DNA of 64,000 nt from Apodemus sylvaticus (Eukaryota > Chordata > Mammalia > Rodentia > Muridae), in NCBI RefSeq assembly GCF_947179515.1, contig NC_067485.1, positions 71,478,646 to 71,542,645 of the forward strand, written 5' to 3'. Both the position numbers and the translations under genes were made by a program. The notes under the pieces were generated by a model. It saw nothing but the letters and a program-made list of their open reading frames with translations, searched no databases and was not told the origin of the DNA. Shown here piece by piece: positions 11,954-25,270 of this stretch. Position 1 is the stretch's first letter. Every line of letters begins with the position of its first letter.

Positions 11954-13180
11954 GTAAGATTTTCTGTTGGATAATGACTCAAAGCTCTTTTCTTGCCTCA
12001 TGAGCCTGGCTAACAAAAACTAAGTAACTATTCACCAACCTTTACAGAGTTTGACTACTATTCAATTTCTTTCAAAGATATTGAGATTAGAGGATTACAT
12101 TATAAACATGGAATTGGAGCAGTGCTATCACCGTTCTTACCAACTGGTGTCCATAAGCCACAATAGTTGGACTTGTGCAGTTACATTAGACAGATACAGT
12201 TTTCAGGGGAAGTAGACATTTTTAACTTACTGATCTTTGTAATGGATGATGAGATATTGAAAACTTTTTGTAAAAGTAGCTTTTGTTTGTCACTGTAATT
12301 GCCATCTTGGAGGTTTATTGCCTAGACCTCGAAACTTCTGGCCTCTGTCCATTTAATGTGGGCCTGAAATGTTTCTGGGTTCTGAGAAATACCGTAAATA
12401 ATCTCAGTCTTACTTGTTCTCTGAACAAGTGGCTGTTTCCATTCAGCTGTTATGTCTCAAACTCGTCTTCAAGATGACTGGCTCAACCTGGCTTCTCTGT
12501 TGGCCTATATCTATCTAACTCAAGCAATCTGTTCTAATCTTCTGGCTCCATCTCATTTTCTGGCTTATTCTGTTCACTTGTGGCTAGCTTGTTCTCTCTT
12601 CAGCCTGTCCTTGTAAAACTCTCCTGAAAACGCTTCCTTCTCTCAGATCCATTCTTTTTACTGCTCCCTTAGGTAGCTTCCATTTCTTCTCTCTTCTCAT
12701 GAGAGTTGGGCAGATCCTGTTCTGTCAAAACTTTCTCTGATTCACCACTTTGTCTACCACTCATTTGCACATTACTTTCAAACATAGTGGCTTTATTCTA
12801 CTATCATGACTCTTATTGTTTGGGGAATAGAGGTGAGGACTAAGGTCATGTATGTATTCCAGCCCAAATAGCCATGTTTCTGGATTGAATTCCTTCTACA
12901 ATTTTTTTTTTAGATTTCAAAGAAAATCACCCTGATTTTATTAATATTTGTATGTTACTGAAATAATAATTTTGATAAGGTATTCTTAAAAGAATACCTG
13001 GAGTCACTTTCTATGAAATGTCAGACAGAAATGTATTTAGATTTCAATGATTTCTACAAGTATGTTGCATGTATTTTGAATGTTTTTCAAAATAGAAATC
13101 AGTACCACAAAAGATGTCAACAATTAAGAAAACCACATTGATACTAACATGAAAACCATATATAAATGACAAGGGACTTT
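11954..13180. other. Intron sequence with a probable rodent dispersed repeat
   Basis: 12280-12840 reads on the minus strand like a rodent LTR-type or unclassified repeat, with two AATAAA-like signals. I could not assign the family. The rest is featureless. Confidence 0.3.
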
Positions 13181-13877
13181 TCAATTTATGTATTTATTCA
13201 CATTATATATCAATATCAATCTGACCTGTCCTCCAAGTAACCCCCCAGAGATCCTCCCGCATCCCCCTCCCCTTCTCCCCTCTGTTTGCTAGCTCCTCCA
13301 TCATCCCCCACATCAAGTCCTTGTGGCCTGGAAATATCCTAACTGAGTCCAGACAAGGTAGATCACTTGGGAATGGGATTTCAGGCAGGCAGCTGACTCA
13401 AGGACAGCCTCTGCTCCATTTGTTTTGAGACCGACATGAAGACAAAGCTGCCCATATGCATCATATATACAAGGAGTTTAGGCCCATCCTGTGCTCACTC
13501 TTTGGTTGGTAATCCAGGCTCTGGGAAAGTCCAAGGGTCCAGTTTGTTGACTCTGTTGGTCTTCCTCTGGAGTCTCTGTCCTCTTTGGGTTCTTCAGTCC
13601 TTTAAACCCTTCCATATGTCTTCTAGAGCTCCATCTAATATTTGGCTGATGATCTCTGCATATGTTTTAGTCAGTTGCTATGTGGAGCCTCTCAAAGGAC
13701 AGCTATGTTAGGATCCTGTTGACAAGCATAACAGAGTATCATTTATACTGTCAGGGATTGATTTTTGCCCAAGGGCTGGATCTATATTTGGGACAGTCAT
13801 TGGTTGGTCATTTGCTCTGTCTCTGTTCCATCTTTCTCCCTGTATAACTTCTAGGCAGGTCACATTTTCAGTAGAAT

Positions 13878-13925
<48 letters not shown>

Positions 13926-13995
13926 CCTGTTCCTGTCCTTATCCCTGCACTGGGAGTCCTGCCTCCATCCAGGAGGTGTTCACTTCAGATTCCAC
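13180..13995 (-). mobile_element. Old L1 (Lx-type) 3'UTR fragment
   Basis: The pyrimidine-rich opening and the later block around 13660-13860 resemble the 3'UTR organisation also present at 33240-33960 and 16000-16500. It is interrupted by a pure (TG)n run at 13879-13922. No coding sequence remains. Confidence 0.6.
13879..13922. repeat. (TG)n microsatellite
   Basis: A perfect TG run inside the L1 3'UTR fragment. Confidence 0.97.
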
Positions 13996-15391
13996 ATTTC
14001 CCATTGCTAGGAGTCCCAGCTAGAGAAACCCCCATAGATTCCCTGGGTCCTCTCCCCTCCCCCCTACTCTGGTCTCTGGCATGTCCTAGAATTGGCTCTT
14101 CTGTCCTGGGTAGGAGAGGGAATGTGAAGACAATGGGTAGGATTAGCGACCAGGTACAAGGAGTGGGCAGAAAATGGGCTGGTGTACAATAACTTAAGGG
14201 GATAATTTCTTCCCTGTAAACTAAAATTTCACACATGCTAGGTATTCTAGTTTTCCTTCTGTTCCCGGGATAAGCATCATGATCCAAATCATGTGAAGGA
14301 GCAGAGTATTTATTTTATCTTATATGTTACATATACTCCAACTAAATATAGTCCACCTCTGACTGCTAAGAAGGACACCTGCATTCTAAGCCAGCTGGGG
14401 TAGAAACTAAAGACAGGAACTTGGAAGTAGGGACTGAAGCAGAGCCCACAGAAGGGTTTCAATTATTGCCTGGGCTCATGTTTTGTTATTTTTATTACAG
14501 CCCCAGTAAACCTGCCTAGGGATAGTACTGGCCATAGTACACTGTGTCATAGCACATCAATTAGCAATCAAGAAAATTTCCCCCAGACATGCCATAGGCC
14601 TGTCATATGGAGGCAATTAATCCACTGAAATTTCCCTTTCCCTACTTGTAAAGTTGAAAAGTAGGATTGCCATTACAAAAGGAACACAAAGATTTTGTTT
14701 TTGTTCAAAAGCAATTCTTCCAAAGCATTGTCTGTAAGAACTGCCTGAGAAGGAAGACATAGATTTTTACGTGATCTGAATTAAGAAATTGAGATTAGAT
14801 GTGCTGAGTTAAAGTATTTAAGACACAGGAATTCTGAGAGACCTTACATGTTAACAATCTGGACAGGGCAGGAGTAAGCATTTGAAGTTGCTGGTTTAAA
14901 AGGCAAGTGTGCTTGAAGAACAAGGTGTGAGTCTGGTCATTGTTCATGATTGCTTTCTAGAAGTGAAGAAGAATGATGGCTGAAAATAAAACATATGCTT
15001 GATGACCTGGAGAATTTAACAGTAAACAGGATTAAAAAAGATTTAATTAGTGAATATAATTATTGATAGAAACTGTTTGTAGATGGGGTGATGTATTTCA
15101 GGATAACGAAAGCCTCCAAAAAATGAGTGCCCCATGAGAGATGAGAGATGTCTCACATATTATAGAGAAGACATCTTTACAAACAAAATCTGTAAATAAA
15201 CCTTCAGAAAATTTAATGGTGAGCAACATAAATCACTTTGATGTCTTGAGGATGGTGATTATTTTGAAGTGAATTATACTGAAAATGTAATTTGTGAGTC
15301 TATCTAAACAGATATTGTCATGAACTCATTAGAAGTAATTTTTCTAAGAAATAAAAGAGATTGTCTATATTTCTTAAATATTTTTTCAAAG
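13996..15391 (+). other. Intron sequence without recognised features
   Basis: I scanned this stretch for a missing exon that could link 11886-11953 to exon C in frame and found no convincing candidate. Confidence 0.45.
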
Positions 15392-15492
15392 TCTGATAAA
15401 GATGAGAAGTATATTGAGTTAATTCAATCCGTGAAGTCTGAATTGGAGGGAGAACAGAAGAAAAATGACAAACATACAAAACAGCTAAGCAG
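15392..15492 (+). CDS. Exon C of the ANKRD26-like gene
   Basis: 101 bp, acceptor TTTTTTCAAAG, donor GTAAGA. It encodes SDKDEKYIELIQSVKSELEG followed by EQKKNDKHTKQLS. This aligns with the ANKRD26 stretch SEDEKEQLKKLMELKQSLEC followed by NLDQEMKKN (from memory), a heptad-patterned coiled coil. It starts in phase 0 and ends with two bases that exon D completes to Ser. Confidence 0.8.
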
Positions 15493-15949
15493 GTAAGATT
15501 TTAATATTCCAAACAAGTCACATATTTATTTAGGTAGTAGCAATTTTCTCAAAACCTATGAAAAATTTAATTTCATATCTGCATTTCCATAAATAAATTA
15601 TCCTATGTAAAGTGTGCTTAATTTATTTTTGAACATATATTTCTGAGCACATTTGGCTCAGTTTTTTTTTTCTGTAGTGTCTCTTGTCTCTGTATTCAAT
15701 GTACTAAAGTCTTAATGGCTATTTGTGTGATTATTTTAACTTATTTTTCTTCTTAGAATCTTATTCAATTATACCAAGAAATATGTCATAGCTATCTACT
15801 TCTCCCCCCTCTAGTGCCTTCTGTACATCTCCAACATGTCTTATTCACCACCTTAAGAGTTAAAAAGAAATAACCCTTTAGGTTTAGGTAGTGCTGTTGT
15901 TTGGGAGTAGTCTCTAATAGATTAGAGACTATTCAGTCAAGCATAGCAT
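15493..15949 (+). other. Intron sequence without recognised features
   Basis: AT-rich sequence between exon C and an old L1. Nothing was recognised. Confidence 0.5.
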
Positions 15950-18900
15950 TTATTTTATTGTATTGTATTTTTAGATCATTTTATTCATTTAAATTTCAAA
16001 TGATATTGCCCTCCCTTGTTATCCCTGCACAAACTCCCCATCCCATCCCATCCCCCTTCTCCCCTTTCCCCTTTGCCTGTCCACCTCTACCCACTCACCC
16101 ATTCTCACCTCACTACTCTAGCATCCCCATATGCTATGGCATCAAGGCTTCACAAGACCAAGGGCTTCCCTTTCCATTTGATGTCAGATAAGGCCATTCT
16201 CTGCTGGATGTCTCTGGAGTCATGGATCCCTCCATGAATACTGTTCGGTTGGTGGTTTAGTCTCTGGGAGCTCTGGCTGGTCCTGTTAGTTGCTATTGCT
16301 CTTCCTATGGAATCACAATTCCCTTCAGCTCCTTCAGTCCTTCCTCTAGCTATTCCATTGGGGACCCTGTTCTCAATTGACAGTCAGGTGTATTTGCTTC
16401 TGTATTGGTCAGGTGCTGTTAGAACCTTTCAGGGAACAGTCATACAAGGCTCCTGTTAGCAAGTGTTTCCTGGCATCAGCAATAGTGTTTGGGTTGGGTG
16501 TCTGCAGATGGGATGCATCCCTACGTGCCAGTTGAACCAGCATCACTTGTTGAAAATGCTCTTTTTCCCACTGTAGGGTCTGACACCTTTGTCAAAGATC
16601 AAGTGACCATAGGTGTGTAGTTTTATTTCTGGTTCTTCAATTCCATGCCATTTACCTACCTGCATGATTCTGTGCCAATACCATCTGTGTTTGCTTATAA
16701 TCACTACTCCTCTGTAGTACAAACTGAGGTCAGGAATGGTGATTTCTCCAGAAGTTCTATTAGTGTTGAGAATTGTTTTCACTATCCTGCCATTTTTGTT
16801 ATTCCAGATGAATTTGAGATTTACTCTTTATATCTCTGTGATGAGTTGAGTTGGTATTTTGATGGGGATTGCATTGAATCCATAGATTGCTTTTGTATAA
16901 AGGCCATTTTTGTTATATAAATCCTACTGATCCATGAGCATGGGAGATCTCTCCCATCTTCTGAGGCCTTCTTCGATTTCTTTCTTCAGAGTCATGAAGT
17001 TCTTGTCATACATATTGTCACTTGCATGGTTAGCATCACATCAAAATATTTTATGTTATTAGTGACTACTGTGAAGGATGTAATTTTCCTAATTTCTTTC
17101 TCAGCCCATTTATCCTTTGAATAGAGGAAGGCTACAGATTTGTTAGAGCTAATTTTATATCCAGCCACATTGCTGAAGTATATTTATGAGCTGTAGGAGC
17201 TCTCTGGTAGAATTTTTGGGGTCGCTTATGTATACTATCATATCATCTACGAATAGTGATATTTTGATTTCTTCCTTCCCAATTTGTATCCCTTTGATGT
17301 TCTTTTGTTTTTTAACTGCTCTGGCTATATTTTGAGTATATTTTGAGGCATGCCATTTGGGCAGCCTTGTCTTGTTCCTGATTTTAGTGGGATTACTTCA
17401 ATTTTCTCTACATTTAATTTGATATTGCCTATTGTTTTGCTGTACAATACTTTTATTATGCTCAGATATGGACATTGAATTCCTCATCTCTTTAATACTT
17501 TTAAAATGAAGGGGTGTTGTATTTTGGCAAATGTTTTCCAGCATCAAATGAGATGATCATGTGTTTTTTTCTTTGAATTTGTTTATGTGATTGATTATGT
17601 TAATGGAGTTCCTTATATTGTACCATCTCTGTGTCCCTGGGATGAAGCCTACTTGATCATAGTGAATGATTGTTTTGATATGTTCTTATAATCAGTTTAC
17701 AAGATTTTATTGAGTATCTTTGCCACAATATTCATGAGGGAAATTGGTCCGAAATTCTCTTTCTTGTTTTGTGTGTGTGTGTGTGTGTGTGTGTTGTTTA
17801 GGTATCAGCATAACTGTGAATCCATACAGAGAATTGAGTAGTGTTTCTTCTGTTTCTATTTCGTGGAATAGTTTGAGAAGTGTTGGAAATAGGTATTTTT
17901 TGAAGGTCTGATAGACTTCTGCACTAAACCCATCTGGTCCATGGGCTATTTTTGGTTGGGAGACTATTAATGATTACTTTATTAGAGGTTAAAGGACTGT
18001 TTAGGTTGTTTATCTGATCCTGATTTAACTTTGGTACCTGGAATCATCCATTTTTATCTAGATTTTTCAGTTTTGGGGGGATTTTGAGGTAGGATCTGAT
18101 TATTTTTTGAATTTCCTCAGTTTCTGTTATTATGTCTCTTTTTTTTATTTCTCATTTTCTTTATTGGACAGTGTCTCTGTACCCTTTAGTTAATATGGAT
18201 AAGAGTTCATCTATCTTGTTGATTTCCTCAATGAATGAGCTTCTAGTTTTATTGATTCTTTGTATAGTTCTCTTTGTTTCTTGATTTCAGTCCTGAGTTT
18301 GATTATTTCCTGCTGTCTTCTCCTCTTGGGTGTGTGTTCTTCTTTTTGTTCTAGAGATTTCAGATGTGTTGTTAAGCTGCTAATATAAGATCTCTCCATT
18401 TTCTTCATGGACATACTCACAGCTATGAGTTTTCCTTTTACCACTGTTTTCATTGAGTCCCATAAATTTGGCTGTGCTGTGCTTTCGCTTTCATTCAATT
18501 CTAAAATATGTTTAATTTCCTTCCTTATTTATTATCTGATTAAATTTTTACTGAAGGCTAGCCTTAGCTCATGGTGATCTGATAGGTTACCTGGGATTAA
18601 TTCAATATTTATGTATTTTTGAGCATTTTTTGTGTCTGATTATATGGTCAGTTTTGGAGAAGGAACCATGAGGTTTTGAGAAGAATGTCTATTATTTTGT
18701 TTTAGGGTGAAGTGTTTGGTTCAAAACTTCTGTTAGTTTCACTGTATCCGTTTACTTTCTTTCCATGATCTGTCCATTGGTGAGAGTGGGGTGTTGAAAT
18801 CTCCTACTACTATTGTGTGGTTCAACATGTGCTTTAAGCTTCAATAGTGTTGATTTTACAAAAGTGGTGCCTTTTCATTTATGGCATACATGTTTAGAAT

Positions 18901-20235
18901 TGAGAGTTCATCTTGGTGGATTTTTCCATTGATGAGTTTGTAGTGCCCTTCCCCATCTTTTTGATAATTTTGGCTGAAAGTCTATTGTATTATCTATTAG
19001 AATGACTACTCCAGCTTGCTTCTTCGGACCATGTGCTTGGAAATTTTTCTCCAGCCTTTTACTCTGAGATAGTGTTTGTCTTTATAACTGATGTGTATTT
19101 CCTGTATGCAGCAAAATTCTGTGTTCTGTTTAGGTATCCAGTCTGTTGGCCTATGTCTTTTTATTGGGCAATTGAGTCCATTGATGTGGAGGACCCATAA
19201 TTTATTGATTCTTGTTATTTTTCTTATTAAACATGGAATTATGATGGTGTGGTTCTCTTCCTTAGGGTTTGTTTTGAGAAGAATAATTTCTTTTTTTTAT
19301 GGTGTAGTTTCCCTCCTTGTGTTGGAGGTTTTTTTTCTAATATGCTCTGTAGTGTTAGGTTAAGGAAATACATTGTATAAATTTGGTTTTGTGATGGAAT
19401 ATCTTCATTTCTCCATCTAGGATAATTGAGCGTTTTGCTGGGTAAAGTAGCCTAGACTGGCAACCTTTGTTCTCTTAGGATATGTATGACATCTGCCTAG
19501 GATCTTTTGGGTGTTAGAGTCTATTGAGAAGTCTGGAATAATTCTAATAGGTCTGACTTTATATGTTACTTTACCTTTTTGCTTTACCACTTTTAATATT
19601 CTTTCTTTGTTCTGTGCATTTGGTTGTTTGATTTTTAGGTGACAGGAAGAATTTTTTTCCTGGTCCAATATTTTTTGTGTTCTGTAGGATTTTTGTATGT
19701 TTATTTGTATCACTTTCTTTAGGATAGGTAAGGTTTCTTCTATAATTTTGTTGATAAGTATGATGTTTACTATCTCTGAGTTTGGAATCTTTACTGTTTT
19801 CTATACCTATTATTTTTAGGTTTGGTCTTTATATTATAACCTGAATTTCTTGATTATTTTGAGCTAGAAGATTTTTCTTTCTGTATTTTCCTTGACTGTG
19901 GTGTCATTGTCTTCTCTGGTATCTTCTACACCTGAGATTCTCTCTTCTATTTCTTTTTTCTGTCAATGATGCTTGTATCTCTGATGCCATGATTGACTTC
20001 CATCATGTTTTGTTTAATGTTTCCATTTCCATTTTTAGATCCAGGATGGTTTGTTTGTTTGTTTGTTTGTTTGTTTGTTTGTTTTTTCAATTCATTGAAT
20101 GTATCAGAACTTCGGGGTCGCCCAGGTTCCTCTGGATGTGGGCTGAGTGTGTGGGGATCCAGAGCACAGGCTCAGCTCCCAGGTGCCAGTGCAAACCACC
20201 ATAATAGTGGTCTTATCGTGAGAAAATAAATAATA
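15950..20235 (-). mobile_element. Old, rearranged near-complete L1
   Basis: On the minus strand the order is 3'UTR (15960-16520), ORF2 C-terminal half, RT region (the equivalent of the catalytic Asp motif lies near 17230-17260), EN region (18480-19100), ORF1 (19400-19990) and probable 5'UTR (20085-20235). Every ORF is shattered. The longest pieces are 79-98 codons (for example 18211-18498 and 19417-19713). About 0.5 kb around the 3'UTR/ORF2 junction near 16525 is missing. A (GTTT)n run sits at 20049-20084 and a (TG)n run at 17771-17794. Confidence 0.8.
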
Positions 20236-20324
20236 TAAATAAATGAAGCAACTGAGAAAGAAAAGTTTTTCTTACTCCAGCAATGGTCAGCTTCTAATAA
20301 CAACTCAGTAAGAGTTAAGGCCTT

Positions 20325-21119
20325 GTAGTGGCTGGTTTTGTTTGTCAACTTGATATAGGCTGGAATTATCACAGATAAAGGAGCTTCAGTTGGGAAAGTG
20401 CCTCCATGAGATCCAGCTCTGGTGCATTTTCTTGGTTGGTGATCAAGGTGGGAGGGCCCCTGTGGGTGGTGCCATTCCTGGTCTGGTAGTACTGGGTTCT
20501 ATAAGAAAGAAAGATTAGCAAGCCAGTAAGTAACATCCCTCTATGGCCTCTGCATCATCCCCTGCTTCCTAATCTGCTTGAGTTCTAGTTCTGACTTCCT
20601 TTGGTGATGAAACAGTGTGGAAGTGTAAGCTAAATAAACCCCTTCCCCCTAACTTGCTTCGTGGCCATGTTGTTTGTACAGGAATGGAAACCATGACATA
20701 GAAAAATAGGTAACAGGAATGGTATATTACTGTGAGAACCTGGCCATGTTTTGGGGAGGACTGTGTGAGGACTTTGGAAATTTGGCCTTGAAGACCCATT
20801 CAATGATAAGAGCTCTGTAGGATGTTGTGTAGGAGCTGGGAAGATAAAGTTGAGAACAGTGGAGAAGATGGAGGCCTGGCATGTGAAGTTTCAGAGGGAA
20901 GGTTAAAGACTCTTATCAGGCCCATTGCTATTTTGATTATGAAGAATCTGTGGTTTTGGTTAGCTGGAGCTGAAGAATCAACTGTGATTAATTAGATACC
21001 AGAACTACGAATGCAAAGCCCTTCCATTACTGGGACTATTGATGCTAGTTAGCTGGAGCTAAAAAATTAGTGGTGATTAAGAAGAGACCACAATCACTGA
21101 GGTGAAATCTTCTGAGAAG
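20325..21119 (+). mobile_element. LTR-like rodent repeat, left part
   Basis: A repeat of a type common in rodents begins near 20325. The block at 20460-20600 recurs in the same orientation at 25080-25225, which suggests direct terminal repeats around a non-coding interior. The interior continues at 23948-24553 and 25006-25070 after two L1 insertions are subtracted. The family is not named with confidence (RMER/URR-like). No coding frame is present. Confidence 0.55.
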
Positions 21120-23908
21120 ACAGATATCCAACCCCAAAACTAAATCAGGATCAAATAGATCAATTAAACAGTCCCATAACATCTGAAGAAATAAAAAGGG
21201 TCATAGAAAGTCTCCCAACCAAAAAAAGCACGGGACCAGATGGCTTCAGTGCAGAGTTCTATCAGACCTTCATAGAAGACCTAACACCAATACACTTTAA
21301 ACTATTCCACAAAATAGAAACAGAAGGAACTCTACCCAACTCATTCTATAAAGCCACAATTATGCTGATACAAAAACCACACAAAGATCCAATAAAGAAA
21401 GAGAACTTCAGGCCAGTTTCCCTTATGAATATTGATGCCAAAATACTTAATAAAATTCTTGCCAACCGAATCCAAGAACACATCAAAACGATCATCCACC
21501 ATGATCAAGTAGGCTTCATCCCAGGGATGCAGGGATGGTTCAATATAAGGAAATCCATCAATGCTATCCACTACATAAACAAACTCAAAGAAAAAAACCA
21601 TATGATCATCTCATTAGGTGCAGAAAAAGCATTTGACAAAATTCAGCATCCTTTCATGCTAAAAGTATTGGAAAGAACAGAAATTCAAGGCCCATACCTA
21701 AACATAGTAAAAGCAATATACAGCAAACCGGTAGCCAACATCAAACTACATGGAGAGAAACTTGAAGCAATCCCACTTAAATCAGGGACTAGACAAGGCT
21801 GTCCTCTCTCTCCATATCTTTTCAATATATTACTTGAAGTTCTAGCTAGAGCAATTAGACAACATAAGGAGGTCAAGGGGATACAAATTGGAAAGGAAGA
21901 AGTCAAATTATCACTATTTGCAGATGACATGATAGTCTACTTAAGTGATCCGAAAATCTCCACCAGAGAACTCCTACAGCTGATAAACAGCTTCAGCAAA
22001 GTGGCTAGTTGTAAAATCAACACAAGCAAATCAGTTGCCTTCTTATACTCAAAGGATAAGCAGGCTGGGAAAGAAGTTAGGGAAATGACACCCTTCAAAA
22101 TAGCCACAAACAATATAAAGTATCTTGGTGTGACTCTAACCAAACAAGTGAAAGATCTATATGACAAGAACTTCAGGTCTCTGAAGAAGTAAATCGAAGA
22201 AGACCTCAGAAAATGGAAAAATCTCCCATGCTCATGGATCGGCAGGATTAGTATAGTTAAAATGGCCATCTTGCCAAAAGCGATCTACAGATTCAATGCA
22301 ATCCCCATCAAAATCCCAACTCAGTTCTTCAGAGAGTTAGAAAAAGCAATTCTCAAATTCATCTGGAATAACAAGAAACCCAGGATAGCTAAAACTATTC
22401 TCAACAACAAAAGAAATTCTGGGGGAATCAGTATCCCTGACTTCAAGCAATACTACAGAGCAGTAGTGTTAAAAACTACATGGTATTGGCACAGTGACAG
22501 ACAAGTGGACCAATGGAATAGAATTGAAGATCCAGAAATGAATCCACACACCTATGGTCACTTGATCTTCGACAAAGGAGCCAAAAACATCCAGTGGAAA
22601 AAAGATAGCTTTTTCAACAAATGGTGCTGGATCAATTGGAGGTCAGCATGCAGAAGAATGCGAATTGATCCATTCTTATCTCCATGTACTAAACTTCACT
22701 CCAAGTGGATCAAGGACCTCCATGTAAAACCAGACACACTGAAACTAATAGAAAAGAAACTGGAGAAGACCCTTGAGGACATGGGCATGGGGGAAAAGTT
22801 CCTGAACAGATCACCAATAGCTTATGCTTTAAGATCAAGAATTGACAAATGGGACCTCATAAAATTACAAAGTTTCTGTAAGGCAAAGGACACTGTTAAA
22901 AGGACAAAATGGCAATCATCAAATTGGGAAAGGATATTCACCAACCCCACATCTGATAGAGGGCTAATATCCAATATATACAAAGAACTCAAGAAGTTAG
23001 ACCCCAGGGAACCAAATAACCTTATTAAAAATGGGGTACAGATCTTAACAAAGAATTTTCACCTGAAGAAATTCGGATGGCAGAGAGGCACCTTAAGAAG
23101 TGCTCAACATCATTAGTCATTAGGGAAATGCAGATCAAAACAACCCTGAGATTTCACATTACACCAGTCAGAATGGCTAAGGTCAAAAACTCAGGAGACA
23201 GCAGGTGTTGGTGAGGATATGGAGAAAGAGGAACACTCCTCCACTGCTGGTGGGGCTGTAAGATGGTACAACCACTGTGGAAATCAGTCTGGAGGTTCCT
23301 CAGAAAACTGGACATGACACTTCCGGAGGACCCTGCTATACCTCTCCTGGGCATATACCCAAAGGATTCCCCGGCATGCAATAAAGACACATGCTCCATT
23401 ATGTTCGTAGCAGCCTTATTTATAATAGCCAGAAGCTGGAAAGAACCCAGATGCCCCTCAAAGGAGGAATGGATTCAGAAAATGTGGTATATTTACACAA
23501 TGGAATACTACCCAGCAATTAGAAACAATGAATTCACAAAATTTTTAGGCAAATGGTTTGATCTGGAAAATATCATCCTAAGTGAGGTAACCCAATCACA
23601 AAGAATACACATGGAATGCAATCTCTGATAAGTGGATATTAATTAGCCCAGAAGCCCTGAATGCCCAAGGCACAAATTGCATAACAAATGACTCCCATGA
23701 AGAAGTATGGAGAAGGTCCTGATCCTGGAAAGGATTGATCTAGCATTGGAAGGGAATATAAGGACAGAGAAAAAGGAGGGAGGTGATTGGAGAAGGGATG
23801 GAGAGAAGAAGGTTTATGGGACATATGGGGAGGGGGATCCAGGAAAGGGGAAATCATTTGGAATGTAAACAAAGGATATAGAAAATAAAAATATTTAAAA
23901 AAAAAAAA
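21120..23908 (+). mobile_element. 5'-truncated L1 with interrupted ORF2
   Basis: A 2.8-kb + strand L1 starts inside ORF2, just upstream of the RT domain, and ends in the 3'UTR and an A-rich tail. The ORF2 remnant is in pieces: 21362-22192 (RT, with FADDMIVYL), 22262-23116 (distal RT and following region) and 23263-23628 (C-terminus). They are separated by stops and frameshifts, so the element is dead. The direct repeats at 21079-21119 and 23907-23947 are unusually long for a target-site duplication (about 40 bp) and identical. Confidence 0.93.
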
Positions 23909-23947
23909 GAAGAGACCACAATCACTGAGGTGAAATCTTCTGAGAAG

Positions 23948-24553
23948 TGTTTTCTGAGAGCACAGAAGCTATGTCCCAGAGATAGTCAAGGTTGTACCTT
24001 GTGCTGTGGCTGGACTTGGTAATGTATAAGAGTCAACCAAGGTAATACTGGTTTTGAAGGCATGAAGGGGACATGAAGAGCAGCTGAGGCTCGGCACTGT
24101 GAGAGACAGTGGAAAGCCATTGGTGAAGGTGCAGCCCCACTTGCAATTGATGGCTCAGGACTGAAGGGGTAATGCAAAGGATTGCACTTTGGCACTATGA
24201 AGAGTGAGCTTATGAGAGGCTATTGGTGAAGCCTAGTTACAGCGTTAGACATAAGTGTTTTGGAGATGCCAATACCACGAAATGACGTCCAAGAACAGTA
24301 GCAGCAGTGGAGTACAGGCATTTGGACCCTAGAAGACAAGGTGTGTGCTACAAAGGGCAGGTCTTGAGTAGTGACCCAAGCCCTTGCAGGAACCTAGAAG
24401 ATCTTGAATGGATCTCAAACATTGAACAATTGCAGTTTGATTTTGATTTTGATTGTGACTGTGCCCTGATACTTTTCCTTTTTAAAGGAAGAAAGTATTT
24501 TAATGGAGTCCACAGTTTAGAGACTTTTAATTGTAAAATGACCTTGGGTTGTA
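23948..24553 (+). mobile_element. LTR-like rodent repeat, interior continuation
   Basis: Continuation of the element that starts at 20325 once the L1 is removed, because the target-site duplication joins the two halves seamlessly. It is non-coding. A short GATTTT/GATTGT run occurs at 24438-24460. Confidence 0.5.
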
Positions 24554-24565
24554 AAAGAGATTGGA

Positions 24566-24993
24566 TTTTCTAGGCTAATATCCACTTATCAGTGAGTGCA
24601 TACCATGATTGATCTTTTGAGACTGGGTTACCTCACTTAGTATGATGTTCTCCAGCTCCATCCATTTGTCTAAGAATTTCATGAATTCATTGTTTCTAAT
24701 GGCTGAATAGTACTCCATTGTGTAAATATACGACATTTTTTGTATCCATTCCTCTAGAAACTTTGAATACCCAGAACAGAATCCACGAATTAAATGATGT
24801 CCAAAAAGAATGGAGGAGTGGGCCCTGGTTCTGGAAAGACTCAGTGCAAGAGTATAGGGGAATTCCAGAATAGGGAAGTGGGAAGGGGTGGATGGAAGAA
24901 TAGGGGGATGGAAGAGGGCTTATGGGACTTGGGGGAGTGGGGACCCTTAAAGGGGGAAATCATTTGCAATGTAAATAAAAAAATAAATAAAAT
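24566..24993. mobile_element. Twin-primed (5'-inverted) L1
   Basis: 24571-24755 is L1 ORF2 3' sequence in minus orientation. From 24752 the L1 3'UTR and A-rich tail follow in plus orientation. The two blocks are adjacent in the intact element (they meet at the CTAG just after the ORF2 stop), so nothing was lost at the inversion point. The repeat AAAGAGATTGGA at 24554-24565 and 24994-25005 is the target-site duplication. This is the classic product of twin priming. Confidence 0.88.
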
Positions 24994-25005
24994 AAAGAGA
25001 TTGGA

Positions 25006-25270
25006 ATTTTTAAAAAGGATTGAAATTTTAATATGTACAGATTGTCATGCTTTTTATCATTTGGAGATCAGGGGCCTGGGGCCTGGTGGGTGGTGCCATC
25101 CATAGTCTGGTAGTCCTAAGAAAGCAAGCTGAGCAAGCCAGGGCCAGCAAGCCAGTAAGAAACATTTCTCCATGACTTCTGCAGCAGCTCCTGCCTGTTG
25201 ACCTGCTTGAGTTCTAGTCCTTGCAGTTTGTTTTTGTAACTTTCCTATTTGGAGCTGAGTATCCATCTCT
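25006..25270 (+). mobile_element. LTR-like rodent repeat, right terminal copy
   Basis: 25080-25225 is a diverged direct copy of 20460-20600. It is truncated relative to the left copy, and no coding sequence is present. Confidence 0.5.

Noticed and set aside
14943..15030. AG-bounded stretch near TTTCTAG that might link the 68-bp candidate exon to exon C
   Set aside because: It gives an immediate in-frame TGA when joined and has no GT donor at its end.
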